Source of the DNA: Algoriphagus aquaeductus
Lineage (GTDB): Bacteria > Bacteroidota > Bacteroidia > Cytophagales > Cyclobacteriaceae
Reading direction: 5' to 3'
Assembly (NCBI RefSeq): GCF_003253485.1
Contig: NZ_QKTX01000003.1
Span: forward strand, 310,001 to 374,000
Length of the DNA stretch: 64,000 nucleotides
Position numbers and translations under genes: made by a program
Notes under the pieces: model-generated
What the model was told of the DNA's origin: nothing
The model's database searches: none
What the model saw: the letters and a program-made list of their open reading frames with translations, nothing else
Shown here: positions 43,930 through 51,723 of the stretch, piece by piece
Position numbering within the stretch: the first letter of the stretch is position 1
Layout of the letters: every line of letters begins with the position of its first letter

Positions 43930-44745
43930 ATGAATATTTTAGAAAAAATCATCGCGGACAAATTCAAAGAAGTCGAGGAGAAAAAAAGCTTGGTTCCTGT
44001 CAAGTTGCTGGAGAAAAGTACTTTTTTCTCAGGTCCTACCGTGTCCATGAAAAAGTACGTTACTCATCCTGACAAGTCCGGCATCATTGCAGAATTCAAG
44101 CGAAAGTCTCCTTCCAAAGGCTGGATCAATGGTTCTGCCTCTGTGGAGCAGGTTAGTATCGGCTATATGCAGGCTGGCGCTTCGGCTTTGTCAATATTGA
44201 CCGACAAGGAATACTTCGGCGGTACCAATGAGGATCTCAAAATCGCCCGAAAATTCAATTTCTGCCCCATTCTTCGAAAGGACTTTGTCGTGGATGAATA
44301 CCAAATCTTAGAAGCCAAATCCATCGGGGCGGATTGCATTTTGCTGATTGCAGCAGCTTTGGAACCGGAAAAACTCAAGTCATTGGCCTATTTCGCCAAG
44401 AGCTTGGGCCTCGAAGTGCTGATGGAAGTGCATGATGCAGAAGAACTGGACCGCAGCCTTTGTGATGGGTTGGATCTGGTTGGGGTGAACAATCGGAATC
44501 TGAAGACCTTTGAGGTGTCCATTGATACTTCTCTTGCCTTGGTTGATCGGATTCCGTCCAATTTTATGAAGGTTTCCGAAAGCGGGATTTCTGATCCAGC
44601 TACCTTGATTCAGTTGAAAAAAGCGGGTTTTGACGGATTCTTGATCGGGGAAAACTTCATGAAATCCAGCCGTCCGGAGCAGGCTGCTTACAATTTCATT
44701 AAGGAATTTCGAATGCTGCTAGAAACCGAATTCACCAAAGCCTGA
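43930..44745 (+). CDS. trpC: Indole-3-glycerol phosphate synthase
   Basis: 271 residues from the ATG at 43930, 9 nt past trpD. TIM barrel with the catalytic lysine region IIAEFKRKSPSKGWI, PILRKDFVVDEYQI, LIAAAL, GVNNRNLKTFEV and SESGI. It forms indole-3-glycerol phosphate by ring closure. The last base of its stop is the first of the trpF ATG. Confidence 0.96.
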   Translation: MNILEKIIADKFKEVEEKKSLVPVKLLEKSTFFSGPTVSMKKYVTHPDKSGIIAEFKRKSPSKGWINGSASVEQVSIGYMQAGASALSILTDKEYFGGTNEDLKIARKFNFCPILRKDFVVDEYQILEAKSIGADCILLIAAALEPEKLKSLAYFAKSLGLEVLMEVHDAEELDRSLCDGLDLVGVNNRNLKTFEVSIDTSLALVDRIPSNFMKVSESGISDPATLIQLKKAGFDGFLIGENFMKSSRPEQAAYNFIKEFRMLLETEFTKA

Positions 44746-45386
44746 TGGAACTCAAAGTCTGTGGCATGCGGGAACCGGAGAATATCCGAAGTTTGATTTC
44801 GGAAGTGAATCCGGATTGGATGGGATTGATCTTTTATCCCAAGTCGCCTCGCTATGTCCCAGATGAACAGGCTGCTGAATTGAAGGGACAGCCAGTGAAA
44901 AAAGTTGGGGTTTTTGTCAATGCAAGTGAAGCGGAAATCCTGAGAAAAGTAGATCAATTTGGGCTTTCTGCCATTCAGCTACATGGAAGCGAGTCGCCTG
45001 ATTTTGTGAAAAGTCTTGCTGAAAAAACCGAGGCCGAACTCTGGAAAGTAGTTTCAGTAGGAACCGAGATCGATTGGAAAAGTCTGGAAGGCTACCTGCC
45101 ATTTGTGAGCAAGTTTCTTTTCGATACCGCTACAGCGGCCCATGGAGGTTCGGGAAAGCGCTTTGACTGGAAAGTTTTGGAAACTTATCCCTTTGACAAA
45201 GGCTTTCTGCTGAGTGGAGGATTGGATGGAGAAAGTGCTGAGGAAGTCTTGGCTTTGCGACAGCAAATCCCCCAACTCAAAGGCGTCGATCTCAATTCCA
45301 AATTTGAAGATGCTCCCGGAGTGAAAAACATTGAAAAATTGAAGAATTTCAAAAGTCGCTTGATTCAATCAGGCACGAATAACTAA
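44745..45386 (+). CDS. trpF: Phosphoribosylanthranilate isomerase
   Basis: 213 residues, (beta/alpha)8 barrel. KVCGMREPENI carries the catalytic cysteine at 6, and the late FLFDTATAAHGGSGKRFDW carries the catalytic aspartate and the phosphate-binding glycines. Overlap with trpC by one base suggests coupled translation. Confidence 0.95.
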   Translation: MELKVCGMREPENIRSLISEVNPDWMGLIFYPKSPRYVPDEQAAELKGQPVKKVGVFVNASEAEILRKVDQFGLSAIQLHGSESPDFVKSLAEKTEAELWKVVSVGTEIDWKSLEGYLPFVSKFLFDTATAAHGGSGKRFDWKVLETYPFDKGFLLSGGLDGESAEEVLALRQQIPQLKGVDLNSKFEDAPGVKNIEKLKNFKSRLIQSGTNN

Positions 45387-45407
45387 CCACCTTATAACTA
45401 GTAACCG

Positions 45408-46586
45408 ATGATACGTGTAGATGAAAAGGGATTTTACGGAAAGTTTGGCGGGGCGTATATCCCCGAAATGCTCCATCCGAATATTGAGGAGCTGAGGGAT
45501 AACTACGAGGCGATTGTGGCAAGTCCGGAGTTCCAGCAGGAGTTTCAGACCTTGTTGAGGGACTTTGTGGGTCGTCCGACACCGCTCTATTTCGCCAATC
45601 GTCTTTCGGAAAAATATGGCGCTAAAATCTACCTCAAGCGGGAAGACCTCTGCCACACCGGCGCGCATAAAGTCAATAATACAGTAGGGCAAATCCTTTT
45701 GGCCAAAAGACTGGGCAAAAAGCGAATCATCGCCGAAACCGGTGCCGGTCAGCACGGAGTGGCTACGGCTACCGTCTGCGCCTTGATGGGCATGGACTGC
45801 ACGGTGTACATGGGCGAGTTGGATATTCAGCGTCAGCGTCCCAATGTAGAGCGGATGCGAATCCTCGGAGCCAAAGTGGTTCCGGCAACTTCAGGTTCCA
45901 AAACCCTCAAAGACGCGACCAACGAAGCCATGCGTGCCTGGATCAATGATCCTGTCGGAACGCATTACATCATCGGTTCGGTCGTAGGTCCTCATCCTTA
46001 TCCGGAGATGGTGGCACGGTTCCAATCTGTGATTTCAGAAGAAATGAAGTGGCAGCTGAAGCAAAAAGAAGGACGTGAAAATCCCGATGCCGTCATCGCC
46101 TGTGTCGGTGGTGGATCGAATGCCGCAGGAGCTTTTTACCATTACTACAATACCCCTGAAGTTCGCCTGATCGCAGCCGAAGCTGCTGGACTGGGCGTGT
46201 ATTCCGGGAAGTCAGCGGCAACAACCGCGCTCGGTACTCCTGGGATTTTGCATGGTTCGAAGACCATCTTGATGCAGACCGAAGACGGACAAGTGGTGGA
46301 GCCGCATTCCATTTCGGCAGGCCTAGACTATCCTGGAATTGGGCCTGTTCACGCGCACTTGTTTGACATCGGAAGAGCGGAGTTTGTAGCTGTGGAAGAT
46401 GAAGATGCCATGAAAGCCGGAATTCTACTCAGTCGAACCGAAGGAATCATCCCGGCTATTGAGACTGCCCACGCCATCCATGCCCTCAACATGATCGAAT
46501 ACCGAAAAGACGACGTGCTCGTGATCAACCTTTCCGGCAGAGGAGATAAGGATTTGGAAACGTATATCAAGTGGGGAGGATATTGA
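45408..46586 (+). CDS. trpB: Tryptophan synthase beta subunit
   Basis: 392 residues. The PLP lysine K88 is in [10 protein letters not shown], the phosphate loop in [10 protein letters not shown], and [12 protein letters not shown] and [13 protein letters not shown] are typical. It joins indole with serine to make tryptophan. It is separated from trpA by 179 nt with GATTTCG repeats, not directly coupled as in many operons. Confidence 0.97.
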   Translation: MIRVDEKGFYGKFGGAYIPEMLHPNIEELRDNYEAIVASPEFQQEFQTLLRDFVGRPTPLYFANRLSEKYGAKIYLKREDLCHTGAHKVNNTVGQILLAKRLGKKRIIAETGAGQHGVATATVCALMGMDCTVYMGELDIQRQRPNVERMRILGAKVVPATSGSKTLKDATNEAMRAWINDPVGTHYIIGSVVGPHPYPEMVARFQSVISEEMKWQLKQKEGRENPDAVIACVGGGSNAAGAFYHYYNTPEVRLIAAEAAGLGVYSGKSAATTALGTPGILHGSKTILMQTEDGQVVEPHSISAGLDYPGIGPVHAHLFDIGRAEFVAVEDEDAMKAGILLSRTEGIIPAIETAHAIHALNMIEYRKDDVLVINLSGRGDKDLETYIKWGGY

Positions 46587-46626
46587 TTTCGGATTTCGGA
46601 TTTCAGATTTCGGATTTCAGATTTAC
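46585..46626. repeat. Six tandem 7-nt repeats (GATTTCG/GATTTCA) in the trpB-trpA spacer
   Basis: GATTTCG, GATTTCG, GATTTCA, GATTTCG, GATTTCA, GATTTAC, overlapping the trpB stop codon (bases 46584-46586). The rest of the 179-nt spacer repeats CGTAAATCG-like words and has no gene. Confidence 0.7.
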
Positions 46627-46765
46627 GACATGGATATGGACCTCAATCCTTAAATCCAATAGAGGTTTGAATTTGGTTAATTGCTCTACTCCACTCATCA
46701 TCTCATAAATCGTAATTCGTAAATCGTACTTTTCAATACCTACGCAAAAAATAGCCATTACACTG

Positions 46766-47539
46766 ATGAATAGAATTCACTACTTATTCAATACCAAACA
46801 GGATCGGGTGCTCTCGATCTACTTTACGGCGGGATTTCCCAAGCTGGAAGATACCATTCCGGTCATGGAAGCCATCGAGGCGGGAGGTGCAGACATTATC
46901 GAAATCGGGATTCCGTATTCCGATCCGATTGCCGACGGTCCCACGATCCAAGACAGCAATATGATCGCTCTGGAAAATGGCATGAGCATGAAGAAGCTCT
47001 TTGATCAACTTAAAGGTTTCCGTGCCAAAGTCCACCTTCCGGTAGTTTTGATGGGATATCTGAATCCGATCATGCAGTTTGGGATGGAGGAGTTTTGCAA
47101 AAAGTGCAAGGAAGTCGGAGTGGACGGACTTATTGTTCCTGACTTGCCGATGCAGCAATACTTGGATGAGTACAAAAGCCTGTTTGACTCCTACGGCTTG
47201 GTCAATACCTTTTTGATCTCTCCACAGACTTCCGAAAAGCGTATTCGGGAAATCGATGAAAATACCGACGGGTTTATCTACATGGTGTCTTCCCATTCGA
47301 TTACGGGAGCCAAGGCGGATATTTCAGAAGAGCAGATTGCCTATTTCGAGCGGGTGAAAGCCATGAACCTCAAAAATCCCCGACTAATCGGCTTTGGTAT
47401 TTCCGATGCACAGACCTTCACTACCGCTTCTAAATACAGTAATGGAGCGATTATCGGTTCGGCATTTATCAAAACAGTAAAAAATTCTCAAAACCTGAGT
47501 AAAGACATTCAAGAATACATTCAGTCTGTGATTAGTTAA
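46766..47539 (+). CDS. trpA: Tryptophan synthase alpha subunit
   Basis: 257 residues, TIM barrel. The catalytic E46 and D57 are in IIEIGIPYSDPIADGPTIQD, and FITAG-type YFTAGFPKLEDT opens the protein. It cleaves indole-3-glycerol phosphate to indole for TrpB. Confidence 0.96.
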   Translation: MNRIHYLFNTKQDRVLSIYFTAGFPKLEDTIPVMEAIEAGGADIIEIGIPYSDPIADGPTIQDSNMIALENGMSMKKLFDQLKGFRAKVHLPVVLMGYLNPIMQFGMEEFCKKCKEVGVDGLIVPDLPMQQYLDEYKSLFDSYGLVNTFLISPQTSEKRIREIDENTDGFIYMVSSHSITGAKADISEEQIAYFERVKAMNLKNPRLIGFGISDAQTFTTASKYSNGAIIGSAFIKTVKNSQNLSKDIQEYIQSVIS

Positions 47540-47544
47540 ATGAG

Positions 47545-47573
47545 CTTTTCCAAAGTTTCAAACTTTGGAAAAG
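47545..47573. repeat. Large intergenic palindrome, copy 2
   Basis: Perfect fourteen-base arms CTTTTCCAAAGTTT/AAACTTTGGAAAAG with a single central C, just after the trpA stop. Same element as at 38945-38977. Confidence 0.8.
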
Positions 47574-47619
47574 TTTCAACACTACTCACAATGGCGTAAA
47601 TCAAAAATCGTACTTCCCC

Positions 47620-48639
47620 ATGATTATCCAACTTCAACCCGATATCACCGATTCCCAAAAAGAAAAACTGATCTCCAAAGTCAATGAGAGCGGTTATAAA
47701 ACCACCGAGGTTAAAACCCAACTTGGCGATTACATCATCGGTATCGGCAAAAATGAATTTGACATCCGCCGCATCGGTCAGATGGACGGCATTCAGGACA
47801 TCCACATCGTCTCGGACGAATATAAGCTCGTGTCCAAAAAGTGGAAAGCGAAGCCGACTTCAGTTGATCTAGGCGATGGGGTTTTTATCAAGGATGGGGA
47901 AATGGCCATCATTACCGGCCCATGCTCCATTGAGTCCGAAGAGCAGATCCGCAAAGTGGTCAATCACTGCGTGGAAAACGGTATCACCATGATGCGTGGT
48001 GGGGTGTTCAAGCCTCGAACTTCCCCTTATGCTTTCCGAGGGATGGGCATCGATGGTCTGAAATTGTGGCATTCCATCGCATCCGAAGCCGGTGTGAAGA
48101 TCGTCACCGAAGTGATGCAGACTTCCCAAATCGAGGAAATGTACCCTTACGTCGACATTTACCAAGTTGGTGCGAGAAACTCCCAAAACTTCAATTTGCT
48201 TGACGAACTCGGCAAAGTGGACAAAGCCGTGATGATCAAGCGTGGGATTTCCGGTACGATCGAGGAACTTCTGCAATCTGCGGAGTATGTATTCTCCGGT
48301 GGAAATGAAAAACTGATCCTTTGCGAACGAGGTATCCGAACTTACGAGCGCGCCTCCAGAAATACGCTTGACCTCAACGCCATTCCGATCTTAAAAGCCA
48401 AATCTCACTTGCCGGTAATCGTTGATCCTTCACACGGGATTGGGATTCGAGCCTATGTGCCGCAGATGGCCTTGGCAGGAGTCATGGCCGGTGCGGATGG
48501 GATCATCTATGAGTCGCATGAAGTTCCTGAGAAAGCTTACTCTGATGGACAGCAAACCCTGGACTTTGCCCAAAGTGCGAGACTCGCCGCTTGGATCAGA
48601 GAGATTTTTGCGAAAAGGAAAACGTTCGAGCTGTTGTAA
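47620..48639 (+). CDS. aroF: DAHP synthase (type I-beta) with N-terminal regulatory domain
   Basis: 339 residues. The N-terminal 70 residues (IIQLQPDITDSQKEKLISKV) are a ferredoxin-like regulatory domain as in Thermotoga AroF. The catalytic barrel has ITGPCSIESEEQI, RGGVFKPRTSPYAFRGM, KIVTEVMQ, VDPSHGIGIR and IIYESHEVPEKA. It makes DAHP from PEP and erythrose 4-phosphate, the first step to all aromatic amino acids. Placement after trpA puts chorismate supply under the trp attenuator. The 3' end has an 81-nt relic copy at 49959-50039. Confidence 0.95.
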   Translation: MIIQLQPDITDSQKEKLISKVNESGYKTTEVKTQLGDYIIGIGKNEFDIRRIGQMDGIQDIHIVSDEYKLVSKKWKAKPTSVDLGDGVFIKDGEMAIITGPCSIESEEQIRKVVNHCVENGITMMRGGVFKPRTSPYAFRGMGIDGLKLWHSIASEAGVKIVTEVMQTSQIEEMYPYVDIYQVGARNSQNFNLLDELGKVDKAVMIKRGISGTIEELLQSAEYVFSGGNEKLILCERGIRTYERASRNTLDLNAIPILKAKSHLPVIVDPSHGIGIRAYVPQMALAGVMAGADGIIYESHEVPEKAYSDGQQTLDFAQSARLAAWIREIFAKRKTFELL

Positions 48640-48665
48640 AAAACGATACAGGTTTGAATAACTAT

Positions 48666-48685
48666 CCTGCTTCTGGAGAAGCAGG
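48666..48685. repeat. REP-like hairpin CCTGCTTCTGGAGAAGCAGG
   Basis: Nine-base arms around a GG centre. Related words are at 35541-35560 and 48745-48769. The copies vary and the hairpin is only intact here. Confidence 0.6.
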
Positions 48686-48704
48686 ACAACAAGTTCCCGC
48701 TGTT

Positions 48705-48733
48705 ATGCTGCTTTTCCAAAAGCAGCATTTTTT
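48705..48733 (+). terminator. Terminator of the trp/aroF operon
   Basis: Eleven-base stem ATGCTGCTTTT/AAAAGCAGCAT (48705-48715 with 48718-48728), two-base loop, then six T. About 65 nt past the aroF stop. Confidence 0.85.
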
Positions 48734-48783
48734 GTTTTCAACGTCCAGCTCCTAGAGAAGCAGGTCAACAAAAAAGCTTAAAA

Positions 48784-49071
48784 TCAAAGGATTTTAGATA
48801 AGTCCTGTCTTCCTACAATCGCCATAATTTCGACCGTTTCCTCATTTAATCGAAAGTAAATACTGTCAGACCCGCAGACGCAGCGTCTATATCCTGTTTT
48901 GATGTGATCTACAGATTCAAATGAGAAAGGCCTTTCTGCAATCATATCAAAGCAGTTGAAAAAATTATCGAAATACCGGTCAGCCTGACTCATTCCGAAC
49001 CTTTTTACTCCAAATTGGTAAATTCGGATCAAGTCCGCCTTAGCTTCCTCGCTTAATCTATAATTAGCCAT
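48784..49071 (-). CDS. ParE-family toxin
   Basis: 95 residues with the ParE/RelE pattern: YRLSEEAKADLIRIYQFGV, AERPFSFESVDHIKTGYRRCV, SIYFRLNEETVEIMAIVGRQD. ParE-type toxins poison gyrase. Its start overlaps the antitoxin stop by 8 nt. Confidence 0.88.
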   Translation of the reverse strand: MANYRLSEEAKADLIRIYQFGVKRFGMSQADRYFDNFFNCFDMIAERPFSFESVDHIKTGYRRCVCGSDSIYFRLNEETVEIMAIVGRQDLSKIL

Positions 49072-49303
49072 TTACCAAAGCTTTTGCTTCAGCCAAAATC
49101 TGCTCTTTGGTATCGGAGGTAAATCCACCTTTTTCGGCTTTTTCAATTTTTGCTCTTAGCCAATCTATTTCAGCCTGCTGTTTCCTTGCTTGCCTGATCA
49201 GATCATTGATCAATTCACTTTTGCTTGAATATTCCTGATTATCCACTTGGGATTTTAGCCACTCGTCATTTGGAGGGGTAAGGGATATGCTTTGTCGTGC
49301 CAT
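49064..49303 (-). CDS. ParD-like antitoxin
   Basis: 79 residues from the ATG at 49303. Ribbon-helix-helix start ARQSISLTPPNDEWLKSQV, then SSKSELINDLIRQARKQQAE, typical of ParD/CopG antitoxins. It is divergent from the yefM gene, 138 nt apart. Confidence 0.85.
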   Translation of the reverse strand: MARQSISLTPPNDEWLKSQVDNQEYSSKSELINDLIRQARKQQAEIDWLRAKIEKAEKGGFTSDTKEQILAEAKALVNG

Positions 49304-49441
49304 ATTTAATTGATTTGATGTAATATTACACCAAAAACGAATCACCATCAAGCTGTTTCTAACCTTCTTAGGAAATAATCCAGAACCAGTAGGTTTTTGA
49401 TTACGTACGGAAAAAGGTACATTTGATAAAATTCTGCAGCG

Positions 49442-49693
49442 ATGAAAGTGGTGAATTACACGGACCTGAGAGTCAATTTGAAGAAATGGTTTGATTTGGT
49501 AGTGGATGATATGGAAGAGGTCATTATCAAGCGAAAGGACAACAGGGATTTGGTCTTGATTTCGTTAGAGGAGTACAATGCGCTCAAGGAAACCAGCTAT
49601 TTGCTCTCCGGAAAAAACCGTGAGGTTTTGATGAAATCACTGGAGGAAGCGAAAGCTGGGAAAGTGGTTGAAAAGCCTTTGATTGAGGAATGA
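49442..49693 (+). CDS. YefM/Phd-family antitoxin
   Basis: 83 residues. KVVNYTDLRVNLKKWFDLVV, then EEVIIKRKDNRDLVLISLEEYNALKETSYLL carry the conserved YefM pattern (N-terminal DNA-binding, then the LxxLxxTxYLL region). The stop overlaps the toxin start by four bases. Confidence 0.9.
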   Translation: MKVVNYTDLRVNLKKWFDLVVDDMEEVIIKRKDNRDLVLISLEEYNALKETSYLLSGKNREVLMKSLEEAKAGKVVEKPLIEE

Positions 49694-49944
49694 GGATCGC
49701 CTGGACCCTCACAGCTTGGGAGGATTACCTGTACTGGCAGACGATCGACAAGCAGAAACTCAAGCGCATCAACGAACTGGTCAAGGCGATCATTCGTGAT
49801 CCATTTAAAGGAATCGGCAATCCAGAGCCGTTAAAACATGACCTACAAGGCTTTTGGTCAAGAAGGATTGATGGAGAACACCGACTGGTTTATTCCTTTC
49901 AAAATTCCGAATTGTTGATCATTGCCTGTCGATACCACTATTGA
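49690..49944 (+). CDS. YoeB/Txe-family toxin
   Basis: 84 residues. AWTLTAWEDYLYWQTIDKQK, then GIGNPEPLKHDLQGFWSRRI, DGEHRLVYSF and CRYHY at the end, the signature of YoeB, an mRNA interferase acting on the ribosome. The catalytic E, R and C-terminal H/Y residues are kept. Confidence 0.92.
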   Translation: MRIAWTLTAWEDYLYWQTIDKQKLKRINELVKAIIRDPFKGIGNPEPLKHDLQGFWSRRIDGEHRLVYSFQNSELLIIACRYHY

Positions 49945-49958
49945 AACCCAAAAAAATA

Positions 49959-50039
49959 TTGGACTTTACTCAAAGTGCGGGACTAGTGGCTTGGATCAGA
50001 GAGATTTTCGCAAAGAGGAAAACTTTCGACCTTCTGTAA
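49959..50039 (+). pseudogene. 3' relic of a DAHP synthase gene (second copy)
   Basis: 27 codons including the stop match the end of the aroF gene (48559-48639): 67 of 81 bases identical by my count, no gaps, same reading frame. Only four of 26 residues differ while ten base changes are silent. The block 49989-50008 is identical. It starts 14 nt after the yoeB stop with no upstream frame, so it is a gene fragment. The mostly silent divergence suggests this end once encoded a functional enzyme. Confidence 0.85.
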
Positions 50040-50045
50040 AAAACT

Positions 50046-50077
50046 TTTGTACCAAGCCAAAACCCTGATTAAATTCG
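50046..50077 (+). promoter_or_regulatory. Bacteroidota-type promoter of the phhA-his operon
   Basis: TTTG (50046-50049), 20-nt spacer, TAAATTCG (50070-50077; one base off TAnnTTTG). The predicted start of transcription falls at about 50081, at the first base of the leader-peptide ATG, implying a leaderless or nearly leaderless message. Confidence 0.65.
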
Positions 50078-50081
50078 AAGC

Positions 50082-50135
50082 ATGAATCCAACTCCAAGAA
50101 CCTACGTGCATCATTCTTATCACTTCCTCCAATGA
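50082..50135 (+). CDS. His-rich leader peptide of the phhA-his operon
   Basis: 17 codons plus stop. Histidine at 10, 11 and 14 (CAT CAT at 50109-50114, CAC at 50121), tyrosine at 8 and 13, phenylalanine at 15. It lies between a promoter and a terminator, ahead of phhA and four his genes. His dominates, and the operon has histidine genes, so it is best read as a His-sensing leader; Tyr and Phe codons might add sensing of PhhA substrate and product. Short, but the structural context is strong. Confidence 0.82.
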   Translation: MNPTPRTYVHHSYHFLQ

Positions 50136-50206
50136 GGGATAGGAATGACTTTGGTTTTTGCTGAAGATATAAAAAGGCCTATTCCGTAACCGGTTTAGGC
50201 CTTTTC
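50112..50206 (+). promoter_or_regulatory. Transcription attenuator of the phhA-his operon
   Basis: Leader stem: 50112-50121 (CATTCTTATC) with 50138-50147 (GATAGGAATG), ten pairs including one G-U. Antiterminator: GGATAGG (50137-50143) with CCTATTCC (50178-50185), seven pairs and one bulged T. Terminator: AAAAGGCCTA (50172-50181) with TAGGCCTTTT (50196-50205), plus inner CCG/CGG, loop TAAC. Stalling on the His codons leaves 50137-50143 free to form the antiterminator; a ribosome at the stop (50133) covers it and allows termination. Confidence 0.82.
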
Positions 50207-50249
50207 TGGTTTTAGAAGTAAAAAGTACTGTTATAAACCCAAATAGAAA

Positions 50250-51035
50250 ATGAGTAACCAAGCCAAAGACTGGGTCTTTTCCGACCCGAGACTGAAAGAA
50301 ATGAGGCAGGATTACGCTGCATACACCGAGGAAGATTTTAAAGTATGGAAGATTCTCTTCGAAAGGCAGATGCCCAACCTACCCAAGGCAGCCTCCAAGG
50401 CCTATTTGGAAGGGGTGAAGACCGTGAATTTTACTGCGGATCGCATTGGCAATTTTGAGGAGCTAAACGAGATCCTTTTGAAAACCACCGGATGGGCAGT
50501 TCAGGTAGTTCCAGGGCTGATCGATGACGATTTGTTCTTCGGCTTGCTGAACAACAAGCGTTTTCCATCGTCGACTTGGCTTCGCAAAATGGAACAGCTA
50601 GACTACCTCGAGGAGCCGGACATGTTTCACGATGCCTTTGCCCACATGCCTTTGCTGACCAATCAGCACTATGTGGATTTTCTGGAAAAGCTCAGCGGAA
50701 TTGCGCTGAAGCACATTCAGGATCCTTGGGCGATCCAGTTGCTGAGCCGGATTTATTGGTTTACGATTGAGTTTGGATTGATTCGGGAAGAGGGAGAGTT
50801 AAAAGTGTACGGCGCTGGGATTTTGAGTTCGGCAGGAGAGACGAAGTTTTCACTTTCTGACGAACCCAAGCATTTCCCCTACGATGTGCGCCACATCATG
50901 AGTACCGAGTACTGGAAAGATCGCTTTCAGGATAAATACTGGGTGATCGACAGCTACGAACAGCTTTTCAATTCCCTTCCTGATATTGAGGAAGTGTTGG
51001 AGGAGATGCTGGCTGAGAAAGAAGCAAGAAGCTAG
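50250..51035 (+). CDS. phhA: Phenylalanine 4-monooxygenase
   Basis: 261 residues, the bacterial catalytic-domain-only form. It oxidises Phe to Tyr using a pterin and iron. The iron facial triad is visible: H127 and H132 in DMFHDAFAHMP, E174 in WFTIEFGL. Its place as first gene of a his cluster, behind a His/Tyr/Phe leader, is unusual. No pterin recycling gene is nearby. Confidence 0.92.
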   Translation: MSNQAKDWVFSDPRLKEMRQDYAAYTEEDFKVWKILFERQMPNLPKAASKAYLEGVKTVNFTADRIGNFEELNEILLKTTGWAVQVVPGLIDDDLFFGLLNNKRFPSSTWLRKMEQLDYLEEPDMFHDAFAHMPLLTNQHYVDFLEKLSGIALKHIQDPWAIQLLSRIYWFTIEFGLIREEGELKVYGAGILSSAGETKFSLSDEPKHFPYDVRHIMSTEYWKDRFQDKYWVIDSYEQLFNSLPDIEEVLEEMLAEKEARS

Positions 51036-51056
51036 ATACAAGACACAAGAAAACGG

Positions 51057-51118
51057 TTGGATGTCGGATGACCGATGTCGGATGTAATTCATCGGACACC
51101 GGACATCGGACACCGGAC
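51057..51118. repeat. CGGATG/CATCGG repeat spacer between phhA and hisH
   Basis: Direct and inverted copies of ATGTCGGATG and ACACCGGACATCGG words, including an eight-base inverted pair CCGATGTC/GACATCGG (51072-51079 with 51102-51109). No open frame. Confidence 0.5.
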
Positions 51119-51126
51119 TTCAACAA

Positions 51127-51723
51127 ATGAAAATAGCAGTAATCAAATACAACGCGGGCAATGTTCAATCGGTCCTCTATGCCTTGGAGCGATTGGGGGT
51201 AGATGCGGTATTGACGGATGATCCTGAGGAAATTCACGCGGCCGACAAGGTCATCTTTCCCGGTCAGGGAGAGGCAAGTTCGGCCATGACTTACCTCAAA
51301 GCCCGCCAACTTGACCAAGTAATCAAGGATATAAAACAGCCCTTTTTGGGGGTTTGCTTGGGATTGCAGTTGCTTTGTGCCCACTCCGAGGAAAATGACA
51401 CCGAGTGCTTGGGGATCTTTCCAGTGAAAGTGAAGCGCTTTATTCCGGAGAATTCACAGGAATTCAAAGTGCCTCATGTGGGCTGGAACGAACTCGAAAA
51501 TTTAGCCGATAACGTGTTGCTGAAGGACCTTCCCGATTCGAAGTTCCTGTACTACGTGCACAGCTACTACGCTGAGTTGAGCGAAGCTACAATTGCCACG
51601 ACGCATTACATTCATGACTTTACCGCCATTCTTCACCGGGATAATTACTGGGCGATTCAAGCTCACCCGGAGAAAAGCAGCACGGTAGGGGAGAAATTGC
51701 TAGCTAACTTCTTAAACATTTAA
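51127..51723 (+). CDS. hisH: Imidazole glycerol phosphate synthase subunit HisH
   Basis: 198 residues, class I glutamine amidotransferase. The nucleophile C77 is in PFLGVCLGLQ, and the His/Glu pair in AIQAHPEKSS. It feeds ammonia to HisF. Confidence 0.95.
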   Translation: MKIAVIKYNAGNVQSVLYALERLGVDAVLTDDPEEIHAADKVIFPGQGEASSAMTYLKARQLDQVIKDIKQPFLGVCLGLQLLCAHSEENDTECLGIFPVKVKRFIPENSQEFKVPHVGWNELENLADNVLLKDLPDSKFLYYVHSYYAELSEATIATTHYIHDFTAILHRDNYWAIQAHPEKSSTVGEKLLANFLNI

